A stretch of 64,000 bases of DNA, from assembly GCF_040954645.1 (NCBI RefSeq), contig NC_092808.1, forward strand, positions 86,187,389 to 86,251,388, read 5' to 3'. The notes beneath the pieces are model-generated. The model saw only the letters and a list, made by a program, of their open reading frames with translations, did not search any database and was not told the origin of the DNA. The translations under genes were made by a program, and so were the position numbers. Numbering within the stretch: position 1 is the first letter of the stretch; each line of letters begins with the position of its first letter. This document shows, piece by piece, positions 45,966 through 57,475 of the stretch. The DNA is from Diabrotica undecimpunctata (taxonomy: Eukaryota; Arthropoda; Insecta; Coleoptera; Chrysomelidae).

Positions 45966-46526
45966 AAATATCATCATCATCATCAGTGGCATTACAGCTC
46001 GTTATGAGCCAAAGCTTTCTTCAGAACAATCTTCCATTCGCCCCTGTCTCTGCAACTCTTCTCCATGCTTTAACTCCGATGGCTTTTAGATCATCCTCTA
46101 TGTCATCTTGATACCTAAGTTTTGGTCTTCCTCTGGCTTGTCTTCCCACTGGTCCTCTTCGCATAGGGGAACAATCTTCTGTACAATACGTTGGACAATA
46201 TTTTATATGCCACGTTAAGTAGGGCGATACCCCCATAATTATCACACACCATCATATCTCCCTTTTTGTGAAGAGGGTGTATTACACCTAATTTCGAGTC
46301 CCCGGGCGTTTCCTTCCGTTTCCAGATTTTGGTTACTAATTTATGCATGTGATTAAAAAGGGTATCACCACCATTCTTAAAGAGTTCGGCAGGAAGATTG
46401 TCCAAACCGGGAGCTTTGTTATTTTTCAGTTTTGAAATGTCTTCTTTGGTGAGGGGCGGCTCTTAAGCGTTTTCATCCATTTCAGGCAAAGTAATTTCTG
46501 TTTGGTCTTCTTCACGACTTCACGAC
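45966..46526 (-). mobile_element. LINE fragment, internally deleted, with GAT tail
   Basis: Flanked by TTACAATT at 45,958-45,965 and 46,527-46,534 and ending in (GAT)n at about 45,967-45,981. The minus strand encodes LDNLPAELFKNGGDTLFNHM, HKLVTKIWKRKETPGDSKLG, VIHPLHKKGDMMVCDNYGGI and ALLNVAYKILSNVLYRRL (start of RT). It then goes straight to RGRPKLRYQDDIEDDLKAIG and VKAWRRVAETGANG (C-terminus). The whole palm is missing, so the deletion happened before or during insertion of this copy. Confidence 0.75.
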
Positions 46527-46534
46527 TTACAATT

Positions 46535-47274
46535 TAACAAGTACACATATATCTCAATAGAATTAAGAGAAAAAGTTAAATTACATCTTAAAATTTAAAA
46601 ATGTTAAAATATAACTCATCTTTGTATTTTGTTACAGGTACGTCTATTATGATAACGGAAAAATGTTTTGGGTAAGTTCTATGCTTAGATACCTGCCGGT
46701 TTTAGAAAATAAAAGTTTATTTTTAGAAACTAAATCTTTTCGATGATGACAAATTTTTAAAGAGATCATATCATCAACTTTATTAAAAAGCTCCTTTAAG
46801 GATATTTTCGGAGATACCTATACAACTAGCTTTTTTAACTCAAAAACCTGAAATAAAAAAAATCTAATTAATTACCGCATCTAATTTTAAACTGAAACTC
46901 ATAAATATTGAAGGAATTGAACTTAAGTAATTGAACGTCTCATTTTAGAATTCTCCTGCAATTTCAGTGACGTAATCATTCAAGATGTGGATGAGAACCA
47001 TTTTGTCGGATAACATTATATGTGATTATATGACAAGTAATACATTATTTAAAAAATTGTTTCAAGATATTATTAACAGTGCATACATGAATACAATTCT
47101 GATCATCTTTGTAATATTATCTTACACAATATCGTCTGTCCGTCCTTTTTAATGATTACATATATATGTAAATGTCATAAAACACTTTAAACAGATACCT
47201 AAGGTTAGTTACTCAAACATATACTAATTAAGGTTTTATTTATTAAAAAATAAATATCTATTTTTTTTTAACTT
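46535..47274. other. AT-rich stretch, nothing recognised
   Basis: No coding similarity or repeat found. Confidence 0.4.
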
Positions 47275-48990
47275 CGGGGTTTTTTCCATATCGAAGGTAA
47301 CCGGATGCCGTCATATCTTTTATTAAGACAATTTGGTCTCATTTTAATTTCTATAGCTTCTCGGACAATTCTTGATTTATAGAAGCAGATGGAGGCTATG
47401 GTTCTATAGTTTCCAAAATCAATTTTGTTACCTCTATGAAGATGGTGTTGACCTAGAGCTAAAATTGAATCGAAATTGCGAACAGAAATGGAATGTTCAT
47501 AAGTTATTCCATGATTTGTTTGGCGTATATAAGATCGCGGGCAGTATGCACAAGGAATTTTATAATTTCTGTGTTGTTAATTTGGAATGTTGTCTTTAAT
47601 TGATTGGACGAGAGATAAAAGTTTTTGTTGGGGAGTAAATATTGTCTTTATTCCTCTTGATTTAAGAATTTTTTCGATTTTGTCAGTGACACCTTTAAAG
47701 TAAAAAAGGAAAGCTTTTATATGATGAGGATTTGAGTCTTTGGGTTAAAATTGAGTGAGAGATTTATTTCTGTAGATACTCTTATTTATGTTATTTCGCA
47801 GTAACCATTTTGGATGAGGGCTCATTATAAACTAGAGAGCTCAGTGAGCTAACTTGCATCATCGCAAAGGCGTATTTATCTGGAGACAAGGATTAATGTC
47901 TGAAATGATTTGTGAAGGTGAATGAAAGAAGTTGGCATAAAAGTTACGATTGGTATATGGGTGGATTTTCGATAAGCACGGTGATAAGAACCTTTGGATT
48001 GGTTTTTCGTTATGATAACGTCGAGAAACGGTAGAGATGAATCAGTTTCCAACTACATCGTTAACTGGATACTACGATGTATACCATTCAGATGGGTTTG
48101 AGAAGACACTAAAGACACCCATGGGGTTAAGTGACAAATGTATCGTCAACATATTGTAGCAAATATGTGGGTTTGAGCATTGATGTGGATAGTGCTTGGT
48201 TATCAAAGTCTTCCATAAAGATATTAACAATTACTGAGGATCGTGTAGAGCCGATTATTGTTGGATACTGTATTTAGTAATACTGACAGTTGTATACACT
48301 GACAATGGGATGTGAAGGAATACCAGGTTTGTGAATTTTATATAGGCCATATATTCAAGGTATTCTGGAAGACTTTTCACGAAAAATTAGAGATAGTTTT
48401 ATGTCAACAGGAAGAGAGGTTTTATAAATAATAACTTTAGTTGTTTTTTCTAGATAGATTGTTTGATTACTAGAAATTGGTATATAGTCTGAAGTATTAC
48501 GGAGATTTAAGAGTTTATTATTGTAAGAAAAAGTTATTAGGATGACAGTGGCATTTCCTTTATTGAAGGAGAGATTGAATATATTGATATTTGCCTAAAG
48601 TTTTTTCAGGGCTTTTTTCTTGCATTTGCTAATGTTCGAAGTAGGAGGGTTTGAGTTTCTAAAAACTCAAGCGATGTCTTGTTTAGTTATTTGAGCATCT
48701 TTGAAAGATAAACTGGAGATAACTTCTTTAGTTTGACAGATGATTGTCTCAATTGGAATGTAACTTGGGGTAACAGAGTAATTAAAACCTTTTACTAAAG
48801 CTTGAGTGGCAATGGTCGAAATAGTGGTATCAGAAAAGATATGCACCACTCTAGTGGGTTTCAACGGTGTAGTTTTTGGAATTTGTTCGGCAATTAGACG
48901 AGTTTATTTGCTAATAAAAAAGACGATTCTTAGGTAGTACCAGGTTTAGTGAGCTGGTAAAATTTCTTCCCTTAGAGGAAAATAAAATGT
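47275..48990 (-). pseudogene. Penelope-like element ORF, old decayed copy
   Basis: Minus strand from about 48,970 down: KPTRVVHIFSDTTISTIATQ, ALVKGFNYSVTPSYIPIETI, ISKCKKKALKKL and NKGNATVILITF. Then YGLYKIHKPGIPSHPIVSVY (conserved YGLPKIHK region, about 48,320). A deletion removes the first RT catalytic block, then VIVNIFMEDFDNQALSTSML, LLQYVDDTFVT (catalytic YVDD, about 48,150), and a degraded GIY-YIG endonuclease half (47,600-47,285). It supplies N-terminal sequence that the young copy at 51,550 lacks. Stops are numerous. Similarity ends at about 47,280. Confidence 0.78.
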
Positions 48991-49134
48991 TTTAACAGTA
49001 CTGTCAAGCTGTTAAGTTTATTATTATTACTTGTAATAGTATTAATCTTAGCTTTAGGTGGAATTATACTAACCGCGGAAATCTTTGGGAATAAATATAT
49101 ATATATATATATATGTATATATTAAACTTAGTGC

Positions 49135-49462
49135 TAAGATTAATATTATTATAAAAATTAATATTAAACTCACCAGTCTTCCGGGTTGAACCGCGTCGAT
49201 ATCCATTTTGCCGAGCTTTCGACATCCTCTCTGATGTCTTCTTCAGGGCTTCCGAGGTCTCAGTCTCCCGAGCCCCCAGACACTACTACACTCACTAGTC
49301 ACTTCTAGTTCACTCACTAGTTCACTACTACGACTGGGACCAGGGGACGGTTCATTTATACCGTCGATGGTGACGTGGCCTAGGTGGGGGTTAGGGTGGA
49401 GATTGGCGCGAGAGTTGGCGCGAACATTTCCGACAGTGGGATTTTGATTCGAAGATGGAGGG
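49135..49462 (-). repeat. PLE terminal repeat, inverted copy
   Basis: Reverse complement of about 52,955-53,283 with no difference that I could see by eye. It includes the hammerhead-like motif at 49,210-49,249. It begins at the inner edge with CCCTCCATCTTCG next to the LTR-like insertion. Confidence 0.88.
49210..49249 (-). ncRNA. Hammerhead-like ribozyme motif (inverted PLE repeat)
   Basis: Same motif as 53,158-53,197 on the opposite strand: CTGAAGA, a 6-bp stem GACATC/GATGTC, then GAA-AGCT-C followed by GGC. See the plus-strand copy for details. Confidence 0.45.
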
Positions 49463-51387
49463 TGTGGCGTACAAAACCGAATCTATATAAAAAAATTACA
49501 AAATGTACCAAATATAAATCAGACGTACACCCGGAAAGAAAAGTACTATACGGTGACAGTCTGGGAATGGCTCGCGGCTAGACAAAACAGTGGAGATGGT
49601 CGTGCGGTCCACAAAACAAAAAAAATCCGAAGTTATATCAGGGGCGCCAGGTAAATTGGCCCACAGCCTTCCCTACGTTGCTATTCAATAAACCACCAAC
49701 TTACCAATAGGTTTACTACTAAAATACTAAGTAACAGTATACAACCTGAATAAATAAAAAAATAAATGAAATTGTCAGATTAGAATTTAGTCAATTTTAA
49801 TAAATAGATTCCCAAGATAGTTGAAAATAAATACATACATATTACATATTACAATATTATTTAACTTTACCATAGGCTTAATAAAAAAATAATATAAAAA
49901 TGCGGCTTCTGCTTGCCTAACAAAAATTCATAAGTTATTTCTATTTAACAGAACAAAATGAAAGGTAGGACGTATCAAAAGTACCGGACGCTAAGGGGTG
50001 TGCGGTTCAATACCAACCAAAAAAAATAATTAACGCAAATAGGACACCACGTGAGCTCAAGTGCGTGCGCAGAAAATAATATAAAAAAATAAATCTCAAA
50101 TATATAACCCCCCCTTAGACGCAGTTTACAAAATTAAAATAGGTATGTGTAAATATTGAATTAATAAAATAAACCGCAAATTATCTTTAAAAAAAATCTG
50201 TAAAGTATTTGTAAATATGAAAATAAAAACTAACAGCAAATAATCTTTAAAAAAAACTATTGTATTCCGCAAACCAAATTAGACGGTGCTTAAATCTTCC
50301 GTTGAAAATTAATTATCGATCCATACCTCGAATTTTCATATACTTCACCGCGTGGAATTCCAGTTATAGTTCAGCGTGTCTTCAATCCAAAATCCCATAC
50401 GATTGCCGATGTACATAGACTTGTGTGACAATGTTGAAAAGTTGGAAATTACAGCCAGACGGAAAAATACGAAGAAGAAGAAGCAGAAAAAAACAAACAA
50501 ACCAACCAACCCTGAAGCAAGAAAACATTAATTACCATCTGTGTCTAAAATAATTATTTGGAAATAAATATATTGATTTTAACACTTTGTTTATCTGCCT
50601 TTTGGCGATAATGGAGCAATACAAAAAAAAACTTGTCTCCGAACTTGAATGTATGAAAACTGATAAAAATGTGAATAGCTTTTTAGAGATGGGATAAAAA
50701 AATAACTACAACTTTTTAATTAATTAAAAACGAAATGTTCTAACACTCACCCTTCTTAGCCAGATTAGGGGTTTGAAATATCCCAAATTGGACCGAAGCG
50801 TAGCCGGCTATTTGGACTCGTGATTAAGGCTAATTTCTTGATCTAAATACGACTCCCGGTATTCACGTGTACTGTAGATCCGCTTTTTTTAGCGAAATTG
50901 TGGATATTCCAAAAAAAACCCTTCCACGAAGGCAGCAAATCCCCTTGAATATCCACACGGTTCGGACTAGTCCAGATCCCACATGGAACAGCAGCAAAAG
51001 CAAAAAACAAAATGCCGTTTTTAATCTAGCCCAACCTTTCAGTAACACTGTCAAACCTGGAATCACTTTCTTTCCGTCGTCTTTCCGAACACTTGACAAC
51101 TTGACACACGGAGGTCACCGAATAGTACCGAGATTCAAAAATTTCAATTTTATGATCCCAATTCTTCCAAGATAACTCTAGAAAGAACGATCTAAATTAG
51201 TTTCTTCACAAAAAAGAGGACGTGTTCCCTTAACTTCAGCACAATTTGCCAGACATTACCCCTATTTGAAAATTACTAATTTTATTGCTTGTAATATATT
51301 ATAGGCAACCGCTCTTACACGTCCTGAATTATTTAAATTTTGATAAAATAGAGGTGGGACTTTCTACTTTAAATTTGGAACGTAACA
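49463..51387. mobile_element. LTR-like insertion in inverted PLE arm
   Basis: A 1,925-bp stretch starting TGTGGCGTAC and ending GGAACGTAACA, flanked by AGGG at 49,459-49,462 and 51,388-51,391. Deleting it and one AGGG restores the inverted PLE sequence, which fixes the boundaries. TG...CA ends and a 4-bp duplication fit a solo LTR or a short non-autonomous LTR element. Several frames of 60-100 codons (for example 50,863-51,175) show no family motif, and I see no gag or pol. Orientation is unknown. Confidence 0.6.
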
Positions 51388-51549
51388 AGGGGGCGATATT
51401 TTGTTTATGAGAGGTCTCCATGTAGAAGGTAACCGTATGGCGTCATCTCTTTTATTAAGGCAATTTGGTCTTTTTTCTATTTCTATGGCTTCTCGGATAA
51501 TTCTTGGTTTATAAAAGCGGATGGGGGCTATGGTTCTGGAGTTTTCGAA
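51388..51549 (-). repeat. Inverted PLE 3' coding piece
   Basis: The minus strand encodes FENSRTIAPIRFYKPRIIRE and LPSTWRPLINKISPP, identical to residues of the plus-strand ORF at 52,788-52,950. It abuts the plus-strand body at 51,549/51,550. Confidence 0.88.
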
Positions 51550-53016
51550 ATATGGCCATATGGCCTCCCCAAAATTCACAAACCCGATATTCCTCTACGT
51601 CCCATTGTCAGTGCATACAACTGCCCTACACAACCATTGGCCAAGTATTTGGCCAAAACTCTACAACCTTTCGTCGAAAATGCTTCATCCTTCGTCAAAA
51701 ACTCTTTTCATTTCATCGAACTTCTTAAACAATACCCTATATCACCGTCAGACATTCTAGTAAGTTTCGATATTGTCTCACTTTTTACAAACATTCCTAT
51801 AGATGAAACTCTAAACATTCTGAAAACTAAGTACAGTATCCAACAAGACCACTTATCTCTCATTAAACATTGTATGTCCAACACCTATTTCATCTTCCAA
51901 AATCAATTCTACAGACAAATAAATGGTGCCCCAATGGGCTCCCCTCTATCTCCAGTGATTGCCAATATCTTTATGGAAGACTTCGAGACCCGAGCACTAT
52001 CCACATCAATGCTCAAACCCACATGTTGGCTACGATATGTTGACGATACATTCGTCATTTGGCCCCATGGCAGGGATGCTTTGGTGTCTTTCCAAACCCA
52101 TCTGAATGGTATACATCCTAGTATCCAGTTCACGATGGAGGTAGAAACTGATTCATCCCTGCCGTTTCTCGATGTTTTCATAAAGAAACACCAATCCCAA
52201 GGTTTTCATTACTCTGTCTATCGAAAACCCACACATACCAATCGTTACTTGCATGCCAACTCTCACCACGCACCTTCACAAATTAATTCAGTCATTAATA
52301 CTCTTGTATCCAGATCAATACGCCTTTCCGATGATGCAAGTAGATCCGCTGAGCTTTCTTGTTTAAAACAAGCCCTCATCCAAAATGGCTACCGCGAAAA
52401 TCACATCAATAGGAGCATCCACAGACATCAATCTCCCACTCAATCTCAATCCAAAGACTCAGACCCTTATCATACGAAAGCGTTTCTTCCTTACATCAAA
52501 GGTGTCACTGACAAAATCGACAAAATTCTTAAACCAAGAGGAATAAAAACAATATTTACCCCCCAACAAAAACTTTCATCTCTTGTTCGATCAATCAAAG
52601 ACAATATTCCAAACGAACAGCACGGAGTTTATGAAATTCCTTGTGCAGACTGTCCCCGATCCTATATAGGCCAAACAAATCGTAGAATTCAAAATAGGAT
52701 TTATGAACATTCCATTTCTGTTCGCAATTCCGATTCAATTTCAGCTCTCGGTCAACACCATCTTCATACAGGTCACAAAATTGATTTCGAAAACTCCAGA
52801 ACCATAGCCCCCATCCGCTTTTATAAACCAAGAATTATCCGAGAAGCCATAGAAATAGAAAAAAGACCAAATTGCCTTAATAAAAGAGATGACGCCATAC
52901 GGTTACCTTCTACATGGAGACCTCTCATAAACAAAATATCGCCCCCCTCCATCTTCGAATCAAAATCCCACTGTCGGAAATGTTCGCGCCAACTCTCGCG
53001 CCAATCTCCACCCTAA
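51550..53016 (+). CDS. Penelope-like RT with GIY-YIG endonuclease, 5'-truncated
   Basis: The plus-strand frame is open to TAA 53,014-53,016 with no internal stop (it opens at 51,433 but PLE sequence starts near 51,550), so there is no native start codon. From YGLPKIHK (51,559) the RT shows LVSFDIVSLFTNIP (catalytic Asp), GAPMGSPLSPVIANIFMEDF and RYVDDTFVIW (YVDD at about 52,037), then LPFLDVFI and YRKPTHTNRYLH. After a His/Ser-rich linker comes the GIY-YIG endonuclease: GVYEIPCADCPRSYIGQTNR with the CX2C insertion typical of Penelope, then RIYEH and QHHLHTGH. PLE proteins copy their RNA at a nick or chromosome end. The intact frame suggests recent insertion, though the missing N-terminus leaves this copy non-autonomous. 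Confidence 0.9.
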   Translation: MWPYGLPKIHKPDIPLRPIVSAYNCPTQPLAKYLAKTLQPFVENASSFVKNSFHFIELLKQYPISPSDILVSFDIVSLFTNIPIDETLNILKTKYSIQQDHLSLIKHCMSNTYFIFQNQFYRQINGAPMGSPLSPVIANIFMEDFETRALSTSMLKPTCWLRYVDDTFVIWPHGRDALVSFQTHLNGIHPSIQFTMEVETDSSLPFLDVFIKKHQSQGFHYSVYRKPTHTNRYLHANSHHAPSQINSVINTLVSRSIRLSDDASRSAELSCLKQALIQNGYRENHINRSIHRHQSPTQSQSKDSDPYHTKAFLPYIKGVTDKIDKILKPRGIKTIFTPQQKLSSLVRSIKDNIPNEQHGVYEIPCADCPRSYIGQTNRRIQNRIYEHSISVRNSDSISALGQHHLHTGHKIDFENSRTIAPIRFYKPRIIREAIEIEKRPNCLNKRDDAIRLPSTWRPLINKISPPSIFESKSHCRKCSRQLSRQSPP

Positions 53017-53283
53017 CCCCCACCTAGGCCACGTCACCATCGACGGTATAAATGAACCGTCCCCTGGTCCCAGTCGTAGTAGTGAACTAGTGAGTGAACT
53101 AGAAGTGACTAGTGAGTGTAGTAGTGTCTGGGGGCTCGGGAGACTGAGACCTCGGAAGCCCTGAAGAAGACATCAGAGAGGATGTCGAAAGCTCGGCAAA
53201 ATGGATATCGACGCGGTTCAACCCGGAAGACTGGTGAGTTTAATATTAATTTTTATAATAATATTAATCTTAGCACTAAGTTT
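52955..53283 (+). repeat. PLE terminal repeat (3')
   Basis: Starts within the ORF's last codons (CCCTCCATCTTCG) and runs to CACTAAGTTTAAT. Contains the hammerhead-like motif. Partner of 49,135-49,462. Confidence 0.88.
53158..53197 (+). ncRNA. Hammerhead-like ribozyme motif in PLE terminal repeat
   Basis: GCC (53,158-53,160), CTGAAGA (53,161-53,167, fits the CUGANGA core), one extra A, perfect stem GACATC/GATGTC with AGAGAG loop (53,169-53,186), GAA (53,187-53,189), palindrome AGCT (53,190-53,193), C (53,194), then GGC pairing with the first GCC. The predicted cleavage is after C 53,194. Small hammerhead variants with almost no stem III, thought to act as dimers through a palindromic AC-GU-type stem III, are known from Penelope-like elements; AGCT would serve the same way. 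The extra A before stem II deviates from the consensus. Activity is inference. Confidence 0.5.
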
Positions 53284-53300
53284 AATTGTACTAACCGCGG

Positions 53301-54744
53301 AAATCTTTCCGAACATTTTATATGTATATATATATATATACATATATTATATATAGGGTGGAAACTTATTTGTATGTGAAAACACATTTCTTTTATAATT
53401 TTCTACCTGAATAGACCTTGTGTTTTATCTTATACCATCCATCGCATACAAATCACATCTTTTCACAAAATGAGATTAAATATATCCTACGAAATCATGA
53501 TAATAAGCTTCGTGTTATAAAATTATAAAATCAATTTCAATTTTCCTGTCGTTTTTATTTATATATTATGTATATTAAAAAATTAACGTCTTCGTGACGA
53601 AAACATTAACTTTAGACACCAAAAATTATAAAAACACTAATCATACAACGATCGTTAACTTAAGAAAAAATACACGGCGAACCTACAGAGAATATCGATC
53701 AAAGCTAGCGATCACCTACACAAATAACAGGTAATAGAGGCTAACGGGAATTTCGTGTGAAACGAAATAATTCAGCAACAATAGCACTGTAGTCGTAGTT
53801 CATTATATCCAGGACAATGGTCAATTAAATGCAAGGAATCTGCACACATAGAATGATTTTTATATCAATAAAGGAAACAGATGTTTTAACTTCTCCAAAG
53901 TAATGAAAAAATATAAAGTTTTATACAATTTACAATAATAATACTATATTATACTATACTATACTACTATACTAATTACGATCAGTAGCAGCGAAATGCT
54001 GGATTTGGCAGAGATCCAAGAACACATTAATAATAAAATGAGGCAACAATCTGGAAAACATATTAATAACAATAAGAAGTAGTAAGAAAAATAGTACGAG
54101 AGTTTTAAAATGTGCAAATGTTAAAAGCAGCGATGTCAACCCCATCGGCGTGGATGTTCACTAGTACCAGGTTTAAAACACTAAAAAAGGATTCGTATTA
54201 GAGTCATCTAGGATTACTGAAAATTTGAGATAACCACCTACTAAGTATAAGAAAGTAATAGAGATAGAAAATTAAAAGAGATTATAATTCGGATAATTTG
54301 AGTCGGATGTTAAATAAATACTAAAGACTGCATCGTTTCTAAAGCAAAATAAAGTTTATCATGGCAACTATGTACAAAAGCCAAATGTATCCAATTCTTA
54401 GTACATACACAATTGTCACGCGAACTAGCAGTCAACGTGAACAATTTTTATCGTATATTCTTTCATAATATTGTCATATTGAATTTACAATACAAACAGA
54501 ACATAATAAATCCATAGATTTTGTTAGTTTAAAAATTATTAGACTTAAAAGCAAATATGAGTTACCCGTATTTTCTCGTAAACATTTTTAAACAGGTATG
54601 GAGAAATCAGAGAACATTTTGTTAAACCAAAAAGACTGTTCTGCTAAGTATTTATGTCTAATATTTGCCCATTGATCGTGTTAAGAGAAATCAAGAATCC
54701 GACAGAAGAAAACAACCAATAAAATTTAAGTCTTCCTTGTTCGT
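53301..54744. other. AT-rich stretch, nothing recognised
   Basis: Begins with an AT microsatellite (53,323-53,350). No recognisable coding sequence or RNA gene in the rest. Confidence 0.4.
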
Positions 54745-55830
54745 CAACATGCAAGATCATTGCTATAAGAAAAGTTAGAAAAATGTAGGCATAAAAACAG
54801 CAACCTGGAATGTAATAAAATTATTTTTTTCAGGAAAATTGAAAAATTGAATAACGCAGTATGAGAAATGATCGGGTTGGATGTAGATATATTAGCTATG
54901 AGTAACATACGATGGCCAGAAAATTGAAAATGCGCCAAAAACAAAAATAGTATATTTAATTATGCCAGAAATCATTAGCAGGGAGTAATTATAATTGTCT
55001 TAAAAACATTGGCAGATGATATACTAAACTTTACATCTTTCAAAGATAGCATGATATTAGTACAAGTGGTAGATAATACTAACAAAATAAGTGTTACTCC
55101 AATACACGCTCCCCTAGTCGAAAAATCGATGCTTGCATAGAATTGTATATACAGCTTAAAGAAAGTGATGAGGACAATAAAAAAAGAACACACTAACACA
55201 GTGATGATGAATCTGAACGCCAAAGTAGGACAAGGTAAAGTTATTGAGAATATTGGTAAATATAAGGACCACAAAGATTATTACGAATTACGAATTCTTG
55301 AAGACTTGAAGACAGGAGGGACAACATTTCTCAACTAAATGGTAACATTTAGCTAGCTAACTAGCAATTAGAAATTCAAAAACCAGAAAAGCAAATCGAC
55401 CTCTGAATTATTGAAGCTACTAAAAGATAAATCAATAAGTATAATACTACACATATTTAATGCAAATATACGGGAATTACGCCCCAAGAACGGTTGTTGT
55501 CTACACTGGTTGCGGTATTTAAGAAAGCTAATGCAAAAAAATGTTTAGAACATCGGACAATATTACTAATAAGACATCTGCTAATCATAGTTTTAGGTAT
55601 CATACACAACCGAATTTATAAAAAACTGGAAACAAATATTGGTGCTATACTGATGGAATTTAGAAAAGAGCTAGATATTTCGGAAGCTCTCTTTGCAAAC
55701 GCTTTAACCGTGCAAAGATGTATAAATGTAAATCGGGAACACATGCATAATTTATATATTTCAAAAAAGCATTTGACTGGTACATGGTAAGTTAAGAAAA
55801 TTTCTTGAAAGAATAAATATATATTTATAA
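54745..55830 (+). pseudogene. RTE-like LINE ORF2, decayed
   Basis: Plus strand. Endonuclease remnant VGIKTATWNVIKLFFSGKL, MIGLDVDILAMSNIRWP, GVIIIVLKTLADDILNFT, ISVTPIHAPL and NTVMMNLNAKVGQGKV (54,780-55,250). After a gap, RT remnant LVAVFKKANAKKCLEHRTI, IIHNRIYKKLETNIGAILME, FRKELDISEALFANAL and a corrupted first catalytic block at YISKKHLTGTW (about 55,785), where it stops. Many stops and deletions. It may belong to the same family as the short 3' ends at 5,869 and 42,620, but no overlap exists to test this here. Confidence 0.65.
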
Positions 55831-56842
55831 TGAAGTCTTGCTAATAATTCTATTCAAATTAATTAGTAATAAATTCAGAATAGTCCAGTCGTCAGAGAGT
55901 TGACTGAAACCACTCAAGTTGCAAAAGCGCCAATTGAAACCTAAATAAAATTTAGGGGTGGTATATGGAGAAGGAGATGATTAATTAGAGAAGAACTAGC
56001 AAAAAAGTTATAATAAAAAGAATGGCTTAGCTCAAAAGAACACAGAGACACAAAACCTCAAGCACGAATTCGGGCTAGCCTCACTACACTAGAATTTGGC
56101 TTTGAGATAAGGGGAAAAGAGATCTTTTAACCAAAAGAATACAATATAATAATGCACCGGAAAATCTGGAACTATAAAAGGGGTAAGATAAGAGAATATA
56201 CGGAGATGCCTAGGAAAATACTAAAATGGGCGCCAGCTAATTTCTGAAGGAAATTAACAAAAAAATAAATGAAGTTATGAACAACAAGGAATAAAGTACT
56301 ATTGATTTAATACCCTGTAATAATGTTTAAAAACCGAAAAGACACTATTGACCTTGTTCTGCTATATTATAACTGTAAGCAGGAACTGAAATAAAAGCAA
56401 AACTACTTGTAACAAATATATTTATAATATTAACAACTAACAAAACTCACCTATATATATATATAGAGAAAATATAATTACAGTAGTTGGGCTACGGTAT
56501 GCGAGGACCAAAAAGCCACGACAAAATTAAATATCCCCACTACTGGGCCAAACGAAAAGGTGTATTAGTAAATCTATAATCTAAGTCCATGGGAGAAGCG
56601 AGATCTTAACACTAAGGTTAGTTACGAAAGTTAAATCCTAGATAGGTAAGGTAGGGAATATAAATACTAAAAAAAAACCGTGACGGTTATACAAAAGAAA
56701 CTACCTTACCTAACAAATATACGACTAATATGTGTCGAAGCAGCTAAACACCAGATCTATGTGTAAGTGTTATGCTTACACACAGATGCTGGGAGATATC
56801 TAAAGTGATCAAGTGTGATGAGTATGGCCAACAGACTCGGAA

Positions 56843-56878
<36 letters not shown>

Positions 56879-57094
56879 TAAAAACCCTGATACATAAATT
56901 TCTTCCCTTCCCTTTTAAAAACCGCTATACAAAAATCATGAACCCCTTCCCTAACAATGAATCTAATTTAATTAATTAATAGCTATTTGCCTAACTTTTA
57001 TAGATGTTACAAAAACTGTAATAAGTACTAACCTTGCTATATGCATATACAAAGTTGTAAATTACAAGAAAAACCTTAACCCTGAGAAACTAGT
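55831..57094. other. AT-rich stretch with two short microsatellites
   Basis: AT tracts at about 56,452-56,466 and 56,846-56,873. No recognisable coding sequence. It abuts the Gypsy LTR at 57,095. Confidence 0.4.
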
Positions 57095-57417
57095 TGTTAC
57101 TGTCTGTCACAACACTACAGCGGTCCTGGATAAGTCCCCTTAAGACTCTGACGATCCTTGAGGCTCCGAAAAAAAACGAATGAAGAGGAACGCTGTGGTT
57201 CTGGAGACAATCGGTTCCTGGTTTCCAATGGGTTGAATTAGGTGTTTGGTTAAACTAATTCTAGTATTAAACGTTATCCTAATCGGGTGAAATCTACAAA
57301 AAATAACATTTAGAGAAACATCAAGGCACCCAAAGATGACTGTCAACACATACTCTTACATCGAATTACCACAACAAACAAACATTTTATTTTATCAGCT
57401 GACTGTCATCCTGTCTA

Positions 57418-57423
57418 TTTATT
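57418..57423 (-). terminator. Gypsy LTR polyadenylation signal
   Basis: AATAAA on the minus strand (TTTATT on plus), about 44 bp downstream of the TATA box, as expected for a short R region. Confidence 0.5.
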
Positions 57424-57466
57424 GCGTCTGCGCATTTAAAGAATATCTAGTAAATCAGGCATGAAA

Positions 57467-57475
57467 CTTTTTATA
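57467..57475 (-). promoter_or_regulatory. Gypsy LTR TATA box
   Basis: TATAAAAAG on the minus strand in context CTCGGTATAAAAAGTTTC, inside the LTR and upstream of AATAAA. Confidence 0.55.

Larger units (their letters stand above)
49123..53300 (+). mobile_element. Young Penelope-like element with inverted 3' piece
   Basis: One complex PLE insertion. A plus-strand body with a long open frame (51,550-53,016) and terminal repeat (to 53,283) is joined head-to-head at 51,549/51,550 to an inverted copy of its own 3' end (51,549-51,388 and 49,462-49,135). The inverted arms look identical by eye over more than 450 bp. The inverted arm was later split by a 1.9-kb LTR-like insertion (49,463-51,387). 5' truncation with an inverted adjoining fragment is common for PLEs. 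AT microsatellites lie at both outer edges (49,093-49,122 and 53,323-53,350). Confidence 0.8.

Noticed and set aside
47372..47599. Plus-strand frame near 47,372 and similar ones at 51,504 and (minus) 52,595
   Set aside because: Antisense shadows of the PLE endonuclease region, recurring because the PLE sequence recurs in both orientations.
49636..49660. TGGCGCC-like sequence (minus) resembling a lysine-tRNA primer-binding site
   Set aside because: It lies inside the 1.9-kb LTR-like insertion with no LTR end next to it; a chance match is more likely.
54745..55830. The decayed LINE as the source of the short LINE 3' ends elsewhere in the window
   Set aside because: It has no overlapping 3' region to compare, so family identity cannot be tested here.
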